Assembly (NCBI GenBank): GCA_039190005.1 | Contig: JBCCYM010000001.1 | Location: forward strand, 1-64,000 | Length of the DNA: 64,000 bases | Direction of reading: 5' to 3' | From: JBCCYM01 sp039190005 | Lineage (GTDB): Bacteria; Pseudomonadota; Gammaproteobacteria; UBA12402 | Part shown: one piece after another, positions 1 to 8,628 of the stretch | Layout of the letters: the number at the start of each line of letters is the position of its first letter | Numbering within the stretch: position 1 is the first letter of the stretch | Position numbers and translations under genes: made by a program | Notes under the pieces: generated by a model | Seen by the model: the letters and a program-made list of their open reading frames with translations, nothing else | Database searches by the model: none | Told to the model about the DNA's origin: nothing

Positions 1-150
1 AAGGACACGTCCTCCACGGCCGTGATCATAGTAAAATAAAAAGATACAAAGAAAGTTGCTTTACACCATTACGTGAGCGGGTTAGACTATTCAGTTTTTA
101 ACGATTAAAAATTTGAGTAAAACAACTAGGCATAAGCTCCGAACTTAATA

Positions 151-1713
151 ATGATTAAACGAAGTCACACAATAGGTCTGATAGGATTAACAACATCGGG
201 AATTACCACAATGATAGGTTCAGGATGGATGCTTGCGGGTTGGAAGATGTCTCGCATTGCCGGTCCGGCGGCGATTATAGCTTGGCCTATAGGCGCTCTG
301 GTGATTTTTTTATTAGCACTCAACTATGCCGAGTTAGGATCCAACTATCCGGAAAGAGGCGGTATGGCACGTTATACTCAGATGTCGCATGGCTCATTCG
401 CGGGTTTTATTTCCGCTTGGGCGGGTTGGATATCAATTGTGGCAACCACTTCCATCGAGGCGGTTTCAACCGTGCAGTACGCGAGCTCCTGGGAATGGAC
501 TTGGGCTAGAGATCTTTATAACAAACACACACTCATGCTCACAAACACGGGGTTTATTTTTTCCGTTGTTTTACTGATTGCTTACTTTCTGGCGAATTAT
601 TGGTCTATTCGGCTTCTTATTCGGTTTAATATTCTTTTAGTGATTGTCAAAATAGTTATTCCGATTGTCACTTGCTTGGCTTTGTTTCACGCCGCGTTTT
701 CTCATTATCACACACTTGATATTTCCCGTGGAAATTTCACGCCTTACGGTGTCAGTGGTATCTTTACAGCTTTCGCTACAGGTGGTGTAATCTTTTCATT
801 TCTTGGTTTTCAAACGCCGGTAAATTTATCAGGGGAAGCAAGAAATCCGAGAAGAGATATTCCATTAGCCATTTTGATATCGATTATTGTGATTACGCTA
901 ATTTACGTTGTGTTACAAATCGCTTTTGTTGGCGCCTTATCGCCTCAAGATATTATCAATGGTTGGCATGCGCTAAATATGAATTCACCTTATATCCATT
1001 TAGCTTTAGCTTTCAATCTACAATGGTTGGTAACAACAATCTATGTCGGTGCTTTTGTTTCTCCATCTGGTGCCGGTATGCTCTTTACAACAACAGGTTC
1101 GCGTATGCTCTATGCCATCGAAAAAAATGGCTATATGCCTAAAGTTATCAGTAAACTTGATCCTGTATTTAATGTACCGCGTGTGGCATTATTTGTGACA
1201 CTCCTGGTCGCGATTGCTTTCTTGTGGTTATTCCGCGGTTGGAGTTCTTTGGTGAGTATCGTCTCTGTCGCTATTCTCATCACCTTTGCCAATGGACCCG
1301 TCTCCGCCATGGCTTTACGTAAACAGAATCATACTGTAAAAAATGGATTTAGGATAAAAGGGTTATCTGTAATTGCCCCGTTAGCGTTTATTATTGTGTC
1401 ACTGTCACTGTATTGGTCACGATGGCCATTAACCGGACAGGTCATTTTAATTATCTTATTAGGCTTAGTTATTTATTTTTACTATGAAATTTGTAGACGA
1501 TGTAAGCGATTTAAAGCGGACGGTAAATCAGGAATATGGTTAATATGTTACTTGTTGAGTATCGCTTTTGTTTCATATGTGGGCAGCACAGAATACGGTG
1601 GAAAAGGTTATCTTAATTCATCAATGAGTATGATCGTAATCATTCTTCTAGCATTGTTTTATTTTTACTGGGGAATTAGAAGCAGAATACCACAGCACAC
1701 TACCGTGAATTAA
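151..1713 (+). CDS. APC-superfamily amino acid permease
   Basis: A 520-residue, very hydrophobic protein with about 12-13 predicted membrane segments. The N-terminus has the APC-type glycine-rich first helix (TTMIGSGWMLAG, about residues 18-29), where permeases of this superfamily bind the substrate amino group, and a GEARNPRRDIP motif near residue 230, typical of the loop between helices 6 and 7. It should move an amino acid or related amine across the inner membrane; the substrate cannot be read from sequence. It stands alone, about 330 bp before csrA on the same strand. The family assignment is secure; the specificity is open. Confidence 0.85.
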   Translation: MIKRSHTIGLIGLTTSGITTMIGSGWMLAGWKMSRIAGPAAIIAWPIGALVIFLLALNYAELGSNYPERGGMARYTQMSHGSFAGFISAWAGWISIVATTSIEAVSTVQYASSWEWTWARDLYNKHTLMLTNTGFIFSVVLLIAYFLANYWSIRLLIRFNILLVIVKIVIPIVTCLALFHAAFSHYHTLDISRGNFTPYGVSGIFTAFATGGVIFSFLGFQTPVNLSGEARNPRRDIPLAILISIIVITLIYVVLQIAFVGALSPQDIINGWHALNMNSPYIHLALAFNLQWLVTTIYVGAFVSPSGAGMLFTTTGSRMLYAIEKNGYMPKVISKLDPVFNVPRVALFVTLLVAIAFLWLFRGWSSLVSIVSVAILITFANGPVSAMALRKQNHTVKNGFRIKGLSVIAPLAFIIVSLSLYWSRWPLTGQVILIILLGLVIYFYYEICRRCKRFKADGKSGIWLICYLLSIAFVSYVGSTEYGGKGYLNSSMSMIVIILLALFYFYWGIRSRIPQHTTVN

Positions 1714-2047
1714 AATAGGAAATCTTTCCCGCGAGCGACCAACTTTTTGAAATAATTTATTAACCATATGAAACCATAAACCAAGCGAAAGTAGAGGGTT
1801 TACTTTCTATCAGCTTCTATGGTAGTATGTATTTTCTACTGTTAGATAGAATAAGAACTAAAAAGTATATAAACAGTGTAAATGGAGAGAGAAGTTCTTA
1901 GAAATTCAAGCTGAAAACAATTTTATAGGATTAAGCCTGAACTAATCTCTATGTTGATTAGATAGGAAAGTTGATTAATGTTAACCAACTTAACAATAAT
2001 AAAGTGAACAATCAATTTGTTCTAATAAAATTTAGGAGAAGGTAGCA
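1714..2047. other. AT-rich intergenic region before csrA
   Basis: 334 bp without a convincing ORF. It is rich in short A/T tracts. Just before csrA is a strong Shine-Dalgarno stretch (TTAGGAGAAGG, 2031-2041). It contains GGA, the core that CsrA proteins bind in RNA, so autoregulation is possible, but no hairpin-presented GGA was confirmed by folding. Confidence 0.4.
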
Positions 2048-2254
2048 ATGTTAGTATTGACACGAAAAAAACAACAATCAATACACATAGGTAGTTGTAT
2101 TAAGATAACTGTCTTGGATAACCGATCTGGACAAGTCAGATTAGGAATAGAAGCGCCTAAGGAAATCAGCGTATATCGAGATGAAATTTATGACAAAATT
2201 AAATCAGGTGAGGAATCACTAAGATTTAATGAAGCGTCTTTGGAATTAAGTTAA
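2048..2254 (+). CDS. csrA: CsrA-family RNA-binding regulator
   Basis: 68 residues with the full CsrA/RsmA pattern: MLVLTRKKQQSIHIG at the N-terminus (RNA-contacting strand), the VRLGIEAPKEISVYRDEIY core near residues 30-48, and a short variable tail. CsrA dimers bind GGA motifs in mRNA leaders and change translation or stability. Length is close to the usual 60-70 residues. No alaS or tRNA gene is adjacent, unlike the canonical csrA locus, and the family is often multi-copy in Legionellales, so this may be a paralogue rather than the main global regulator. Confidence 0.9.
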   Translation: MLVLTRKKQQSIHIGSCIKITVLDNRSGQVRLGIEAPKEISVYRDEIYDKIKSGEESLRFNEASLELS

Positions 2255-2317
2255 GTATATTCTACTTTGCTCTATAGTAATCATTAAACCCAAAAATTTA
2301 TTTGATAGTCATCTAAA

Positions 2318-3427
2318 TTAGTTTTCCATAACTTGCTCGCGTGGTGCTGAGATAGTTTCTTTATCTATTTTTTGTTGTGACAGTACATTGTCTAAGGTTT
2401 TTATAACGCTATTTGGCAGTAAATCGCGCATGCAACGATGATGCCCGAGTGGACATTCTCGTTGAAAACATGGGCTGCACGATATATTGATACTCAATAT
2501 TTGGGCAAATGGACTTAAAGGTGGTGTGAAAGTTGGACTTGAAGAACCAAATAACGCCACTACTGGTAATGCTAACGCGCAGGCGATGTGCATTAATCCT
2601 GAATCATTGGTGACAACGGCTTGGGTGAGTGAAATAATATCAATGGCTTCACTCAAGCTCGTTTTTCCAACAAGGTTAATACAATTGTGATGACACTGAT
2701 TTTGAATGATGGCGGCTGTGTCTTTATCTGTTAACGCGCCTAATAAATAGATTTGATAACCCTCTTTGACTTTAGTGCTGGCAACGGTAGCAAAGTATTC
2801 CGCCGGCCATTTTTTTGAATTGCCATAAGCGGCACCAGGACATAAAGCGATAATTTTTTTATCTGTAGGTAATTTAAATTTATCGACAACCGCGGATTGA
2901 CGTTTAGCACTGACTATCATGTGAGGGAATAAATTCGCCTTGCTCAGTTCCTCAAGCGTTAATTGCCAATTTTGCTGCGTGTTGCCAGTGAATTGATCAC
3001 TTAGTGCCAAAAACCGTTGGACTTGTAAACGCAGACCTTGTTTATTTAAACGTTGTCGGTCATTTAACAGAATATAACGTGATTCACCATGCCAACCTCG
3101 GCGGCATTGGATACCAGCGAGAAAAGGTAATAGCGCGGATTTCCAGCTATTGGGTAAAACAATTGCCTCATCGTAATGTTGACCGCGCAGTGATTTTGCC
3201 AGTTTCAGACGTTGCCAAAAACCAAATTGCTTATGTTTTAATGATAAGCAAAAGCCTTGTCGTATTTCGGGCATGTATTGTAATAAAGGATAGGTTGCCG
3301 CGGGCGCGACCACGTCTATCACACAATCTGGATTTTTTTGCTGTAATTGTTTAAAAAGACTTTGTGACATGATCATGTCACCAATCCAAGCGGGACCGAT
3401 TATCAGTATCTTTTTAGGGTAAGGCAT
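2318..3427 (-). CDS. waaF: ADP-heptose:LPS heptosyltransferase II
   Basis: 369 residues from the chosen start (MPYPKKILIIGPAWIGDMIM). It has the GT9-family N-terminus, GPAWIGDMIMSQSL, and the C-terminal nucleotide-sugar site (VTNDSGLMHIACALALPVVALFGSSSP, cited from about residue 270). It adds the second heptose to the inner core of lipopolysaccharide on the cytoplasmic face. The start was placed at 3427 because this ATG overlaps the stop of the upstream CHCC zinc-finger gene (TAATG), which implies translational coupling; a longer frame to 3466 would overlap that gene. GmhB, an enzyme for its donor sugar, is encoded near 37.4 kb. Confidence 0.88.
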   Translation of the reverse strand: MPYPKKILIIGPAWIGDMIMSQSLFKQLQQKNPDCVIDVVAPAATYPLLQYMPEIRQGFCLSLKHKQFGFWQRLKLAKSLRGQHYDEAIVLPNSWKSALLPFLAGIQCRRGWHGESRYILLNDRQRLNKQGLRLQVQRFLALSDQFTGNTQQNWQLTLEELSKANLFPHMIVSAKRQSAVVDKFKLPTDKKIIALCPGAAYGNSKKWPAEYFATVASTKVKEGYQIYLLGALTDKDTAAIIQNQCHHNCINLVGKTSLSEAIDIISLTQAVVTNDSGLMHIACALALPVVALFGSSSPTFTPPLSPFAQILSINISCSPCFQRECPLGHHRCMRDLLPNSVIKTLDNVLSQQKIDKETISAPREQVMEN

Positions 3428-3615
3428 TAAGACTTGAGTATATACTCTTGACCACAGTAAGGGCAAAACTCATGTCCCGATTTTTCAATCGGCAAATAAA
3501 CTCGTGGATGCGCGTCCCACACGCGTTCATTAGGTAAAGGACAGCATAAAGGAAGATCTTTTGCGGTGATTTCTCGTCGTCGTTTATTACAAGCGCGTTG
3601 ACCAGTATCTTTCAT
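3427..3615 (-). CDS. CHCC-type zinc-finger protein
   Basis: 62 residues from ATG at 3615. The C-terminal half, HPRVYLPIEKSGHEFCPYCG, carries the CHCC zinc-ligand set of the zf-CHCC family (related to the mitochondrial complex I NDUFS6 subunit); an upstream Cys pair lies at LPLCCPLP. The stop codon is fused to the waaF start (TAATG). In pseudomonads this small gene also lies beside waaF, so the pair is an old neighbourhood. The reading frame stays open to a TTG at 3627. Its molecular function is not established. Confidence 0.75.
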   Translation of the reverse strand: MKDTGQRACNKRRREITAKDLPLCCPLPNERVWDAHPRVYLPIEKSGHEFCPYCGQEYILKS

Positions 3616-3685
3616 GACATAACTCAAGGTAAGTTTATTAATTTGTCCATTGTAACATAGTTTTGAAAGAAAGTCAGTTGATTAC

Positions 3686-3997
3686 CTAATAAATTTTTAA
3701 GATCAATTTTTTTTTCCCTATAATACGGCAAATGCGATAGATGGTTTCCAAACTATAGGATGCTTTAGCTTTTAAGATTCTATTTGCTTGAGATTTACTT
3801 GTACCCAGTTTTTCTGCCAAACGATCTAATGTTAAATGATTGTCTTCCTTATACTTCATAACATCATCGGCTAATTCTTGGCGTGCTAGTATAGCTTTGC
3901 TTTCAATTTCTACCTCGGCGTTTAATAATTTAGCCTCATGAGGAGAAAGCAGTTTTTTCTCTAAGTCCTCTAGTGAATGAAACTCGTACTTGCTCAT
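3686..3997 (-). CDS. XRE-family antitoxin-like regulator (HigA-like)
   Basis: 103 residues. The C-terminal half is a helix-turn-helix of the XRE/Cro type (LTLDRLAEKLGTSKSQANRI, about residues 55-74); the N-terminal half is charged and helical. The order toxin-then-antitoxin with a 1-nt gap to the upstream frame resembles HigBA modules, where HigA binds both its toxin and the operon promoter. Here the toxin frame is broken (see 3999-4181), so this may be an orphan antitoxin or regulator. The module sits between glnE and the waaF pair, where ilvE is found in related genomes. Confidence 0.7.
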   Translation of the reverse strand: MSKYEFHSLEDLEKKLLSPHEAKLLNAEVEIESKAILARQELADDVMKYKEDNHLTLDRLAEKLGTSKSQANRILKAKASYSLETIYRICRIIGKKKLILKIY

Positions 3998-3998
3998 T

Positions 3999-4181
3999 TT
4001 AACCTCTTAACGTAGCTTTTATGATAGTTTGTGCTTTTTTAATGTCTTTGGCTTGTGTCTTTTTATTACCAGCCCATAGACAACGATACTCTGATCCATT
4101 AAAATAAAAATAATAGATGGGAGTACCTGTTGATGTTCTCAATTCTTTTATATAGTTCCATTTTTGCAACTCGTCAAGAAT
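3999..4181 (-). pseudogene. RelE/HigB-like toxin remnant
   Basis: A 60-codon stretch on the minus strand reads ILDELQKWNYIKELRTSTG, then YYFYFNGSEYRCLWAGNKKT and QAKDIKKAQTIIKATLRG, the C-terminal two thirds of a HigB/Gp49-type RNase toxin (ELR motif, aromatic strand, KKT(Q) motif). It stops 1 nt before the antitoxin start. Directly upstream is an in-frame TAA, while a toxin-like N-terminal piece (DSDFVIQFFK) is in another frame at 4182-4212, abutting the glnE stop. This looks like a frameshifted gene with no usable start. The family call rests on motif pattern only. Confidence 0.55.
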
Positions 4182-4214
4182 TTAAAGAATTGAATGACAA
4201 AATCACTATCATTA

Positions 4215-7013
4215 TTATGACTGAATCAGCTGCTTCCAACTATTTCTGACATGTTTACGCAGAGCAATAAATTCTGTTTTCGGGACTTGTTCTGGCAAAT
4301 ATTGCAATGCTAATCGATGACTGGTACGGCGCAAATCACGGTAGGCGTTACACAGTTGATCAATTTGACGCCGTGGTATTAAACCGGCACTTTCGCAGGT
4401 TTCAAAAATCCGGATGTTATCCGTAAACATCAATAATTCCGGAATTTTATGCGACCAGGCTAAAACTAAATATTGCGCGATGAATTCAATATCCATCATA
4501 CCACCACGACTCTTTTTTAAATTGAATATATCTCTAGCTTGTTTTTTATCGGCTTGGGTGACGCGTTTATGCATACTAATGACTTCTTTTTTCAGTTTTT
4601 TTATATCGCGTTGTTGCGATAGAATCCTGTCGCGTAATTGGACAAATTTTTCCGCGAGAGTTTTGTCTCCGGCAACAACACGCGCTCGTACCAGGGCTTG
4701 ATGTTCCCAAGTCCAGGCGCTTTCTTGTTGGTATTTGGCAAAAGCGGTAAAGCTGGGAACCGGTAAACCGGATAAGCCGTTCGGGCGTAATCGGGTATCA
4801 ATTGTGTATAGTTTGCCAGAACTTGTTTGCGCCGAGAGAATATGCAAGAGTTCTTTGGTCAGACGAGTATAGAATTGCGCGCCACTGATGGCGTCAAAGT
4901 TGAATTGATCGGTTCGAATTGTCAAGGCTTGTTCATTGGCATCGTGTACAAAAACTAAATCCAGGTCCGATTCATAACTCAGTTCTATACCACCTAATTT
5001 ACCATAAGCAATAATAATAAAATCCATTGCGCAGGGGTTGCCATCATCACGTTGCGGATAACCGTATTTGTCAGTCATTTTTTCCCAAGCCTGTGCTAAC
5101 GCGCCGCGTAAAACAGCGATAGCAATATTGGTAAGCCCATCACTGACACGCATAATATCCAGTTTACCCATCACATCGCTGGCAGCAATGTGAAACACTT
5201 GTCGTTGACGGAAATGACGAAAAATTGTTAACACATCATCATCATGTTGAAAATCAATTTGCTCTAACTGTTCGGCTAATGATTGTTGCATGTGTGCCGC
5301 GTCGGGTATTAAATACAAACGCTCTTCGTTAAGCATTTCAGCAAGGAGAACGGGATGCAACATAATTTGCTTTGAGATCCAAGCACTGGCGTGGCATAAC
5401 GCTACCAGTGTTAATAATGTTGTTGGATTTTCCTCAAAAACCAAAAAATATTCACTGTTTTGTAACAGTGATTCCGCGATGGAGAATACCCGGTCAAGTG
5501 TTGTTTCCGCTTTATTATAATTCGCGGCGATTTTTTGGACTTCGGCAATGAAATGTAACAAACGGTTTTTATCCAAAGCGTTTAGCTCTTTTTCCTGAAA
5601 ACGTTGTTGCCAATCTATGGCTGTTTTCTTAAAAGTATTACTGTTATACACAGCGGATGGTGTTATTTTTTTCGGTGAAAACATCGCGCTGTTAGGTTTT
5701 TCTATAACCTTGGCGAAATAGTCACTCACAATTTGACGGTAATGATCAAGCTTGAGTAGTAATTGCTGCCTGGAATCGATGTTCAAGCTAAGGGCGATAC
5801 GCTGTTGTATTTCAATATCCTCGGGGAAAGAATGGGTTTGTTGATTATCCATAGCCTGTAGATGATGCTCTAATATTCTTAAAAAAACATAAGCGTTTCT
5901 TAATTCAGTGGTGTTTTTTATATAAGATTTTTGCTCTAAATGTTTTAAAGCGGTCAGTAAATTTGGGACTTGCAAGGTATAATCGTGACCACCATGAATG
6001 AGCTGAAACAATTGCGCGATAAATTCTATTTCGCGAATACCGCCTTTACCAAGTTTAATATTGTTGGTCATGTTTTTGCTATTCACGACTTTGGTAATGA
6101 TTTTCTTTAAATTGCGCAAGGATTCCATCACACTGAAATCAATGTACAAAGAATAAGTAAATTTTCTTAGAATCGTTTTTAAGCGTTGATTGACTTCATG
6201 ATCACCATAGACCATTCTCACTTTGATCATGGCGTAACGTTCCCAGTCACGGGCTTCATTTTGATAATAGTCCACCAATGCGTTTAGGCTCATTACAATC
6301 GCGCCACTTAAACCATAAGGTCTCAGACGGGTGTCAACACGATAAGCAAAACCATCGGCGGTTAAATCTTGCAGTACATCTATAAACTGTTGTACTAAAC
6401 GGGTAAAAAACTGTTGGTTATCAAGGGTATCATTGAGCTTACCTTCTTCCGGGTAACAAAAAATCAAATCGATATCCGAAGATAAATTTAATTCATTCGC
6501 CCCCAGCTTGCCCATGGCCATCACCTGTAATTGTTGACGATTTCCTTTTTTATCAACCGGAATGCCATAGTCATGTTCAAGATAGGGTTGCAGAAAATCC
6601 AGGGTTTGAATGATGCAGACATCCGCCAAGATAGAAATATTGAACATGATGGTTTTTAGATCGGCAAGCTGGTTGATATCATGCCAGATGATTCTTATGA
6701 GTTGGTAATGATAGAAATGCCGCAGTTGTTGCTTCAAGGTATTAATATCGTGACAGGACTCAAAGCGTTGTTGCAACAGCGTCGACAGTCTTGAACGGTT
6801 CGCGAGACGATTAAAATCATTGCTTTCATATAAAGTAATCAAATTTTTTGGTCGGGCAAACCACTGGCTGTAAGCAAAGTTGCTTGCTAACAATACATTT
6901 TTAAGCTGTGTGGTAAATCGCTCATCTTCGGGGAAAAAAGAGCAAACTTGCAGGCATTGTGCTTTAATTTCGCGAAATCGTTCGTCTACTGTTTTTTTAA
7001 TATGATTAATCAA
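4215..7013 (-). CDS. glnE: Bifunctional glutamine synthetase adenylyltransferase/deadenylase
   Basis: 932 residues, close to the roughly 945 of E. coli GlnE. Two nucleotidyltransferase domains are visible, each with the GKLGxxELSxxSDxDLxF signature: MAMGKLGANELNLSSDIDLI in the N-terminal half (deadenylylation) and AYGKLGGIELSYESDLDLVF in the C-terminal half (adenylylation). It covalently switches glutamine synthetase according to nitrogen status, under PII control. The only start consistent with the frame is TTG at 7013: an in-frame TGA lies five codons upstream and no ATG occurs within the first 50 codons. A composite repeat begins about 20 bp upstream. Confidence 0.93.
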   Translation of the reverse strand: MINHIKKTVDERFREIKAQCLQVCSFFPEDERFTTQLKNVLLASNFAYSQWFARPKNLITLYESNDFNRLANRSRLSTLLQQRFESCHDINTLKQQLRHFYHYQLIRIIWHDINQLADLKTIMFNISILADVCIIQTLDFLQPYLEHDYGIPVDKKGNRQQLQVMAMGKLGANELNLSSDIDLIFCYPEEGKLNDTLDNQQFFTRLVQQFIDVLQDLTADGFAYRVDTRLRPYGLSGAIVMSLNALVDYYQNEARDWERYAMIKVRMVYGDHEVNQRLKTILRKFTYSLYIDFSVMESLRNLKKIITKVVNSKNMTNNIKLGKGGIREIEFIAQLFQLIHGGHDYTLQVPNLLTALKHLEQKSYIKNTTELRNAYVFLRILEHHLQAMDNQQTHSFPEDIEIQQRIALSLNIDSRQQLLLKLDHYRQIVSDYFAKVIEKPNSAMFSPKKITPSAVYNSNTFKKTAIDWQQRFQEKELNALDKNRLLHFIAEVQKIAANYNKAETTLDRVFSIAESLLQNSEYFLVFEENPTTLLTLVALCHASAWISKQIMLHPVLLAEMLNEERLYLIPDAAHMQQSLAEQLEQIDFQHDDDVLTIFRHFRQRQVFHIAASDVMGKLDIMRVSDGLTNIAIAVLRGALAQAWEKMTDKYGYPQRDDGNPCAMDFIIIAYGKLGGIELSYESDLDLVFVHDANEQALTIRTDQFNFDAISGAQFYTRLTKELLHILSAQTSSGKLYTIDTRLRPNGLSGLPVPSFTAFAKYQQESAWTWEHQALVRARVVAGDKTLAEKFVQLRDRILSQQRDIKKLKKEVISMHKRVTQADKKQARDIFNLKKSRGGMMDIEFIAQYLVLAWSHKIPELLMFTDNIRIFETCESAGLIPRRQIDQLCNAYRDLRRTSHRLALQYLPEQVPKTEFIALRKHVRNSWKQLIQS

Positions 7014-7032
7014 TTTGTTATACTCTCATTTT

Positions 7033-7178
7033 GTCGACCCTTCGAACGGCTCTAACGCATAGATGGCTGAGCTTGTCGAAGCCAAAGCCTGCTTTCGAAA
7101 AGCTTGTTATGCCCTTCGATCCTTTGACCCTTCGACAGGCTCAGGGCAAGCAGGCTCAGGCACCACCGTAGTTTTTAG
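7033..7178. repeat. Composite interspersed repeat, copy 1
   Basis: About 146 bp of the TTCGACCCTTCGACAGGCTC family: a block related to GATGGCTGAGCTTGTCGAAG from 7063, then the CCCTTCGACAGGCTCAGGGC block near 7130-7150, ending in CACCACCGTAGTTTTTAG. It separates glnE from miaA. Its right end is inside miaA: the miaA stop (TGA, 7156-7158) and last seven codons read through the element terminus. Confidence 0.85.
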
Positions 7179-8115
7179 TTTGAGTATGCAAGAAATGGCA
7201 GAGCTTTTCCACAAGGTTTTCATCCTGGCTGTTGAATATATGTAAATTTTCCCAGGAGCGTAACCAGGTCAGCTGACGTTTTGCCAATTGACAGCTGGCA
7301 ATTATCGCTTGCTCTCGCATTTCATCAAACGTTAATGTGCCCTTGAAATAGTACCATAATTGTCGATAACCTACCGAACGTATTGCCGGCAGATCGGTGT
7401 TTAAATCACCGCGCTGATATAAGGCGCGTGCTTCATCGATAAAACCGTTATCAAGCATATGGTCGAAACGCTGGGCGATTTTTTGGCGTAATACCGCTCG
7501 ATTATCGGGTATTAAAGCGATATTCACGAAAATGTAATCCTCTGAGGGTTTTTTTTGTTGATGTTGCAGACTGCTAAGCGTTTCGCCAGTAATTTCGTAT
7601 ACTTCAAGCGCGCGCTGCAAACGTTTGCAATCATTTTGATGAATGCGCTGTGCTGATTTGGGATCGATGACTGTTAATTTATCGTGTAGCGCTGGCCAAC
7701 CAGCTTTTTCCGCTTCCTCGACAATAGCTTGACGTACTTGAGGATTGGCTGGCGGTAATGCCGATAACCCCTGTTGCAGTGCCTTAAAATAGAGCATTGT
7801 CCCGCCGACCAGCAGCGGCATTTGTCCTTGCCGCCGTATTTTATCAATGGTTTCGGTAGCGTCTTGACAAAAATCGGCCGCGGAATAAGGTTGTTTCGGG
7901 TCTCTGATATCAATTAAATGATGCGGTATGGTTGACAAAATCGCCGCGGATGGTTTAGCACTGCCAATATTCAAGCCACGATAAACCATGGTCGAATCAA
8001 CACTGATGATCTCTAGAGGAAATTTTTTAGCTAAGGCAATGGCCGCGTCTGATTTTCCACAGGCCGTTGGTCCCATGATACAGAAACACAATTTTTGTGG
8101 TGGTATGTTCGACAA
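7156..8115 (-). CDS. miaA: tRNA dimethylallyltransferase (MiaA)
   Basis: 319 residues, family length about 310-320. It has the P-loop GPTACGKS near residues 15-22, the DSTMVYRGLNIGSAKP substrate region, and the RQLTWLRSW motif near the C-terminus. It adds the dimethylallyl group to A37 of tRNAs reading UNN codons. Two oddities. The frame opens just after an in-frame TAG with TTG (8115), the next ATG being only two residues before the P-loop, so TTG is the likely start. The last residues (TKNYGGA) and stop come from a repeat element. It is not next to mutL/hfq as in many relatives. Confidence 0.92.
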   Translation of the reverse strand: MSNIPPQKLCFCIMGPTACGKSDAAIALAKKFPLEIISVDSTMVYRGLNIGSAKPSAAILSTIPHHLIDIRDPKQPYSAADFCQDATETIDKIRRQGQMPLLVGGTMLYFKALQQGLSALPPANPQVRQAIVEEAEKAGWPALHDKLTVIDPKSAQRIHQNDCKRLQRALEVYEITGETLSSLQHQQKKPSEDYIFVNIALIPDNRAVLRQKIAQRFDHMLDNGFIDEARALYQRGDLNTDLPAIRSVGYRQLWYYFKGTLTFDEMREQAIIASCQLAKRQLTWLRSWENLHIFNSQDENLVEKLCHFLHTQTKNYGGA

Positions 8116-8141
8116 GTTCTACTTGAGTATGCTGAAAATAA

Positions 8142-8462
8142 CTAATCTTCTTCTTTTTCTTCTAAAAGATGCCACGTTGTTCTCGGCGACTGAATATCAA
8201 ACATGGCTTTAGCGAGATGCTGTTTAAATTCCTGCATTTCGACGGTTTGATTATGTTTTTCAAAGGCGTCACGGGTTTTCCACACCGAATACATCATAAA
8301 TTCGCGCGGGTTTTTATCCGATTGATGAATGTTGTAAATTAAACAACCATCATGTTGCCGTGAATGTGCCATTAATTTATTTAAAAAACGTTTGGTGTAA
8401 TTTTCCATACCTGCGCTGACGATGCCAGCCACCATAATGACGTGATTTGGATTGTTAGCCAT
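8142..8462 (-). CDS. ABM-domain (putative quinol monooxygenase) protein
   Basis: 106 residues from ATG 8462, chosen because AGGAGA lies about 8 nt upstream; an upstream ATG at 8489 lacks such a site. Shape and motifs (IVSAGMENYTKRFLNKLMAH, HDGCLIYNIHQS, FMMYSVWKTRDAFEKHNQT) match the antibiotic-biosynthesis-monooxygenase ferredoxin-like fold, including the conserved W and the H near the end of the third strand. Members oxidise quinols or degrade heme or other substrates without cofactors; the substrate is unknown here. It lies 26 bp upstream of miaA on the same strand. Confidence 0.75.
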   Translation of the reverse strand: MANNPNHVIMVAGIVSAGMENYTKRFLNKLMAHSRQHDGCLIYNIHQSDKNPREFMMYSVWKTRDAFEKHNQTVEMQEFKQHLAKAMFDIQSPRTTWHLLEEKEED

Positions 8463-8628
8463 AAAATTATCTCCTGTTGTTACGTTCATAAGTCATACCT
8501 ACTAGGATACTGTTCATTTTACAACGAGTTGCTTAAATTAGCTATGAGTTTCGTGCGTTAGTGTAAAGTAAAAGATAGACTTCTAAATCATTTGATTTTA
8601 CAATAGTGGCAATAAAATCAGGAAGAAA

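Noticed and set aside
1..150. tRNA or promoter at the left edge
   Set aside because: Two short palindromes (GGACACGTCC, ACGGCCGT) are seen but no cloverleaf and no convincing promoter hexamers.
8490..8628. Glycine riboswitch upstream of gcvT
   Set aside because: The gap is only 139 bp, AT-rich, and shows none of the conserved paired aptamer cores; not enough to call.
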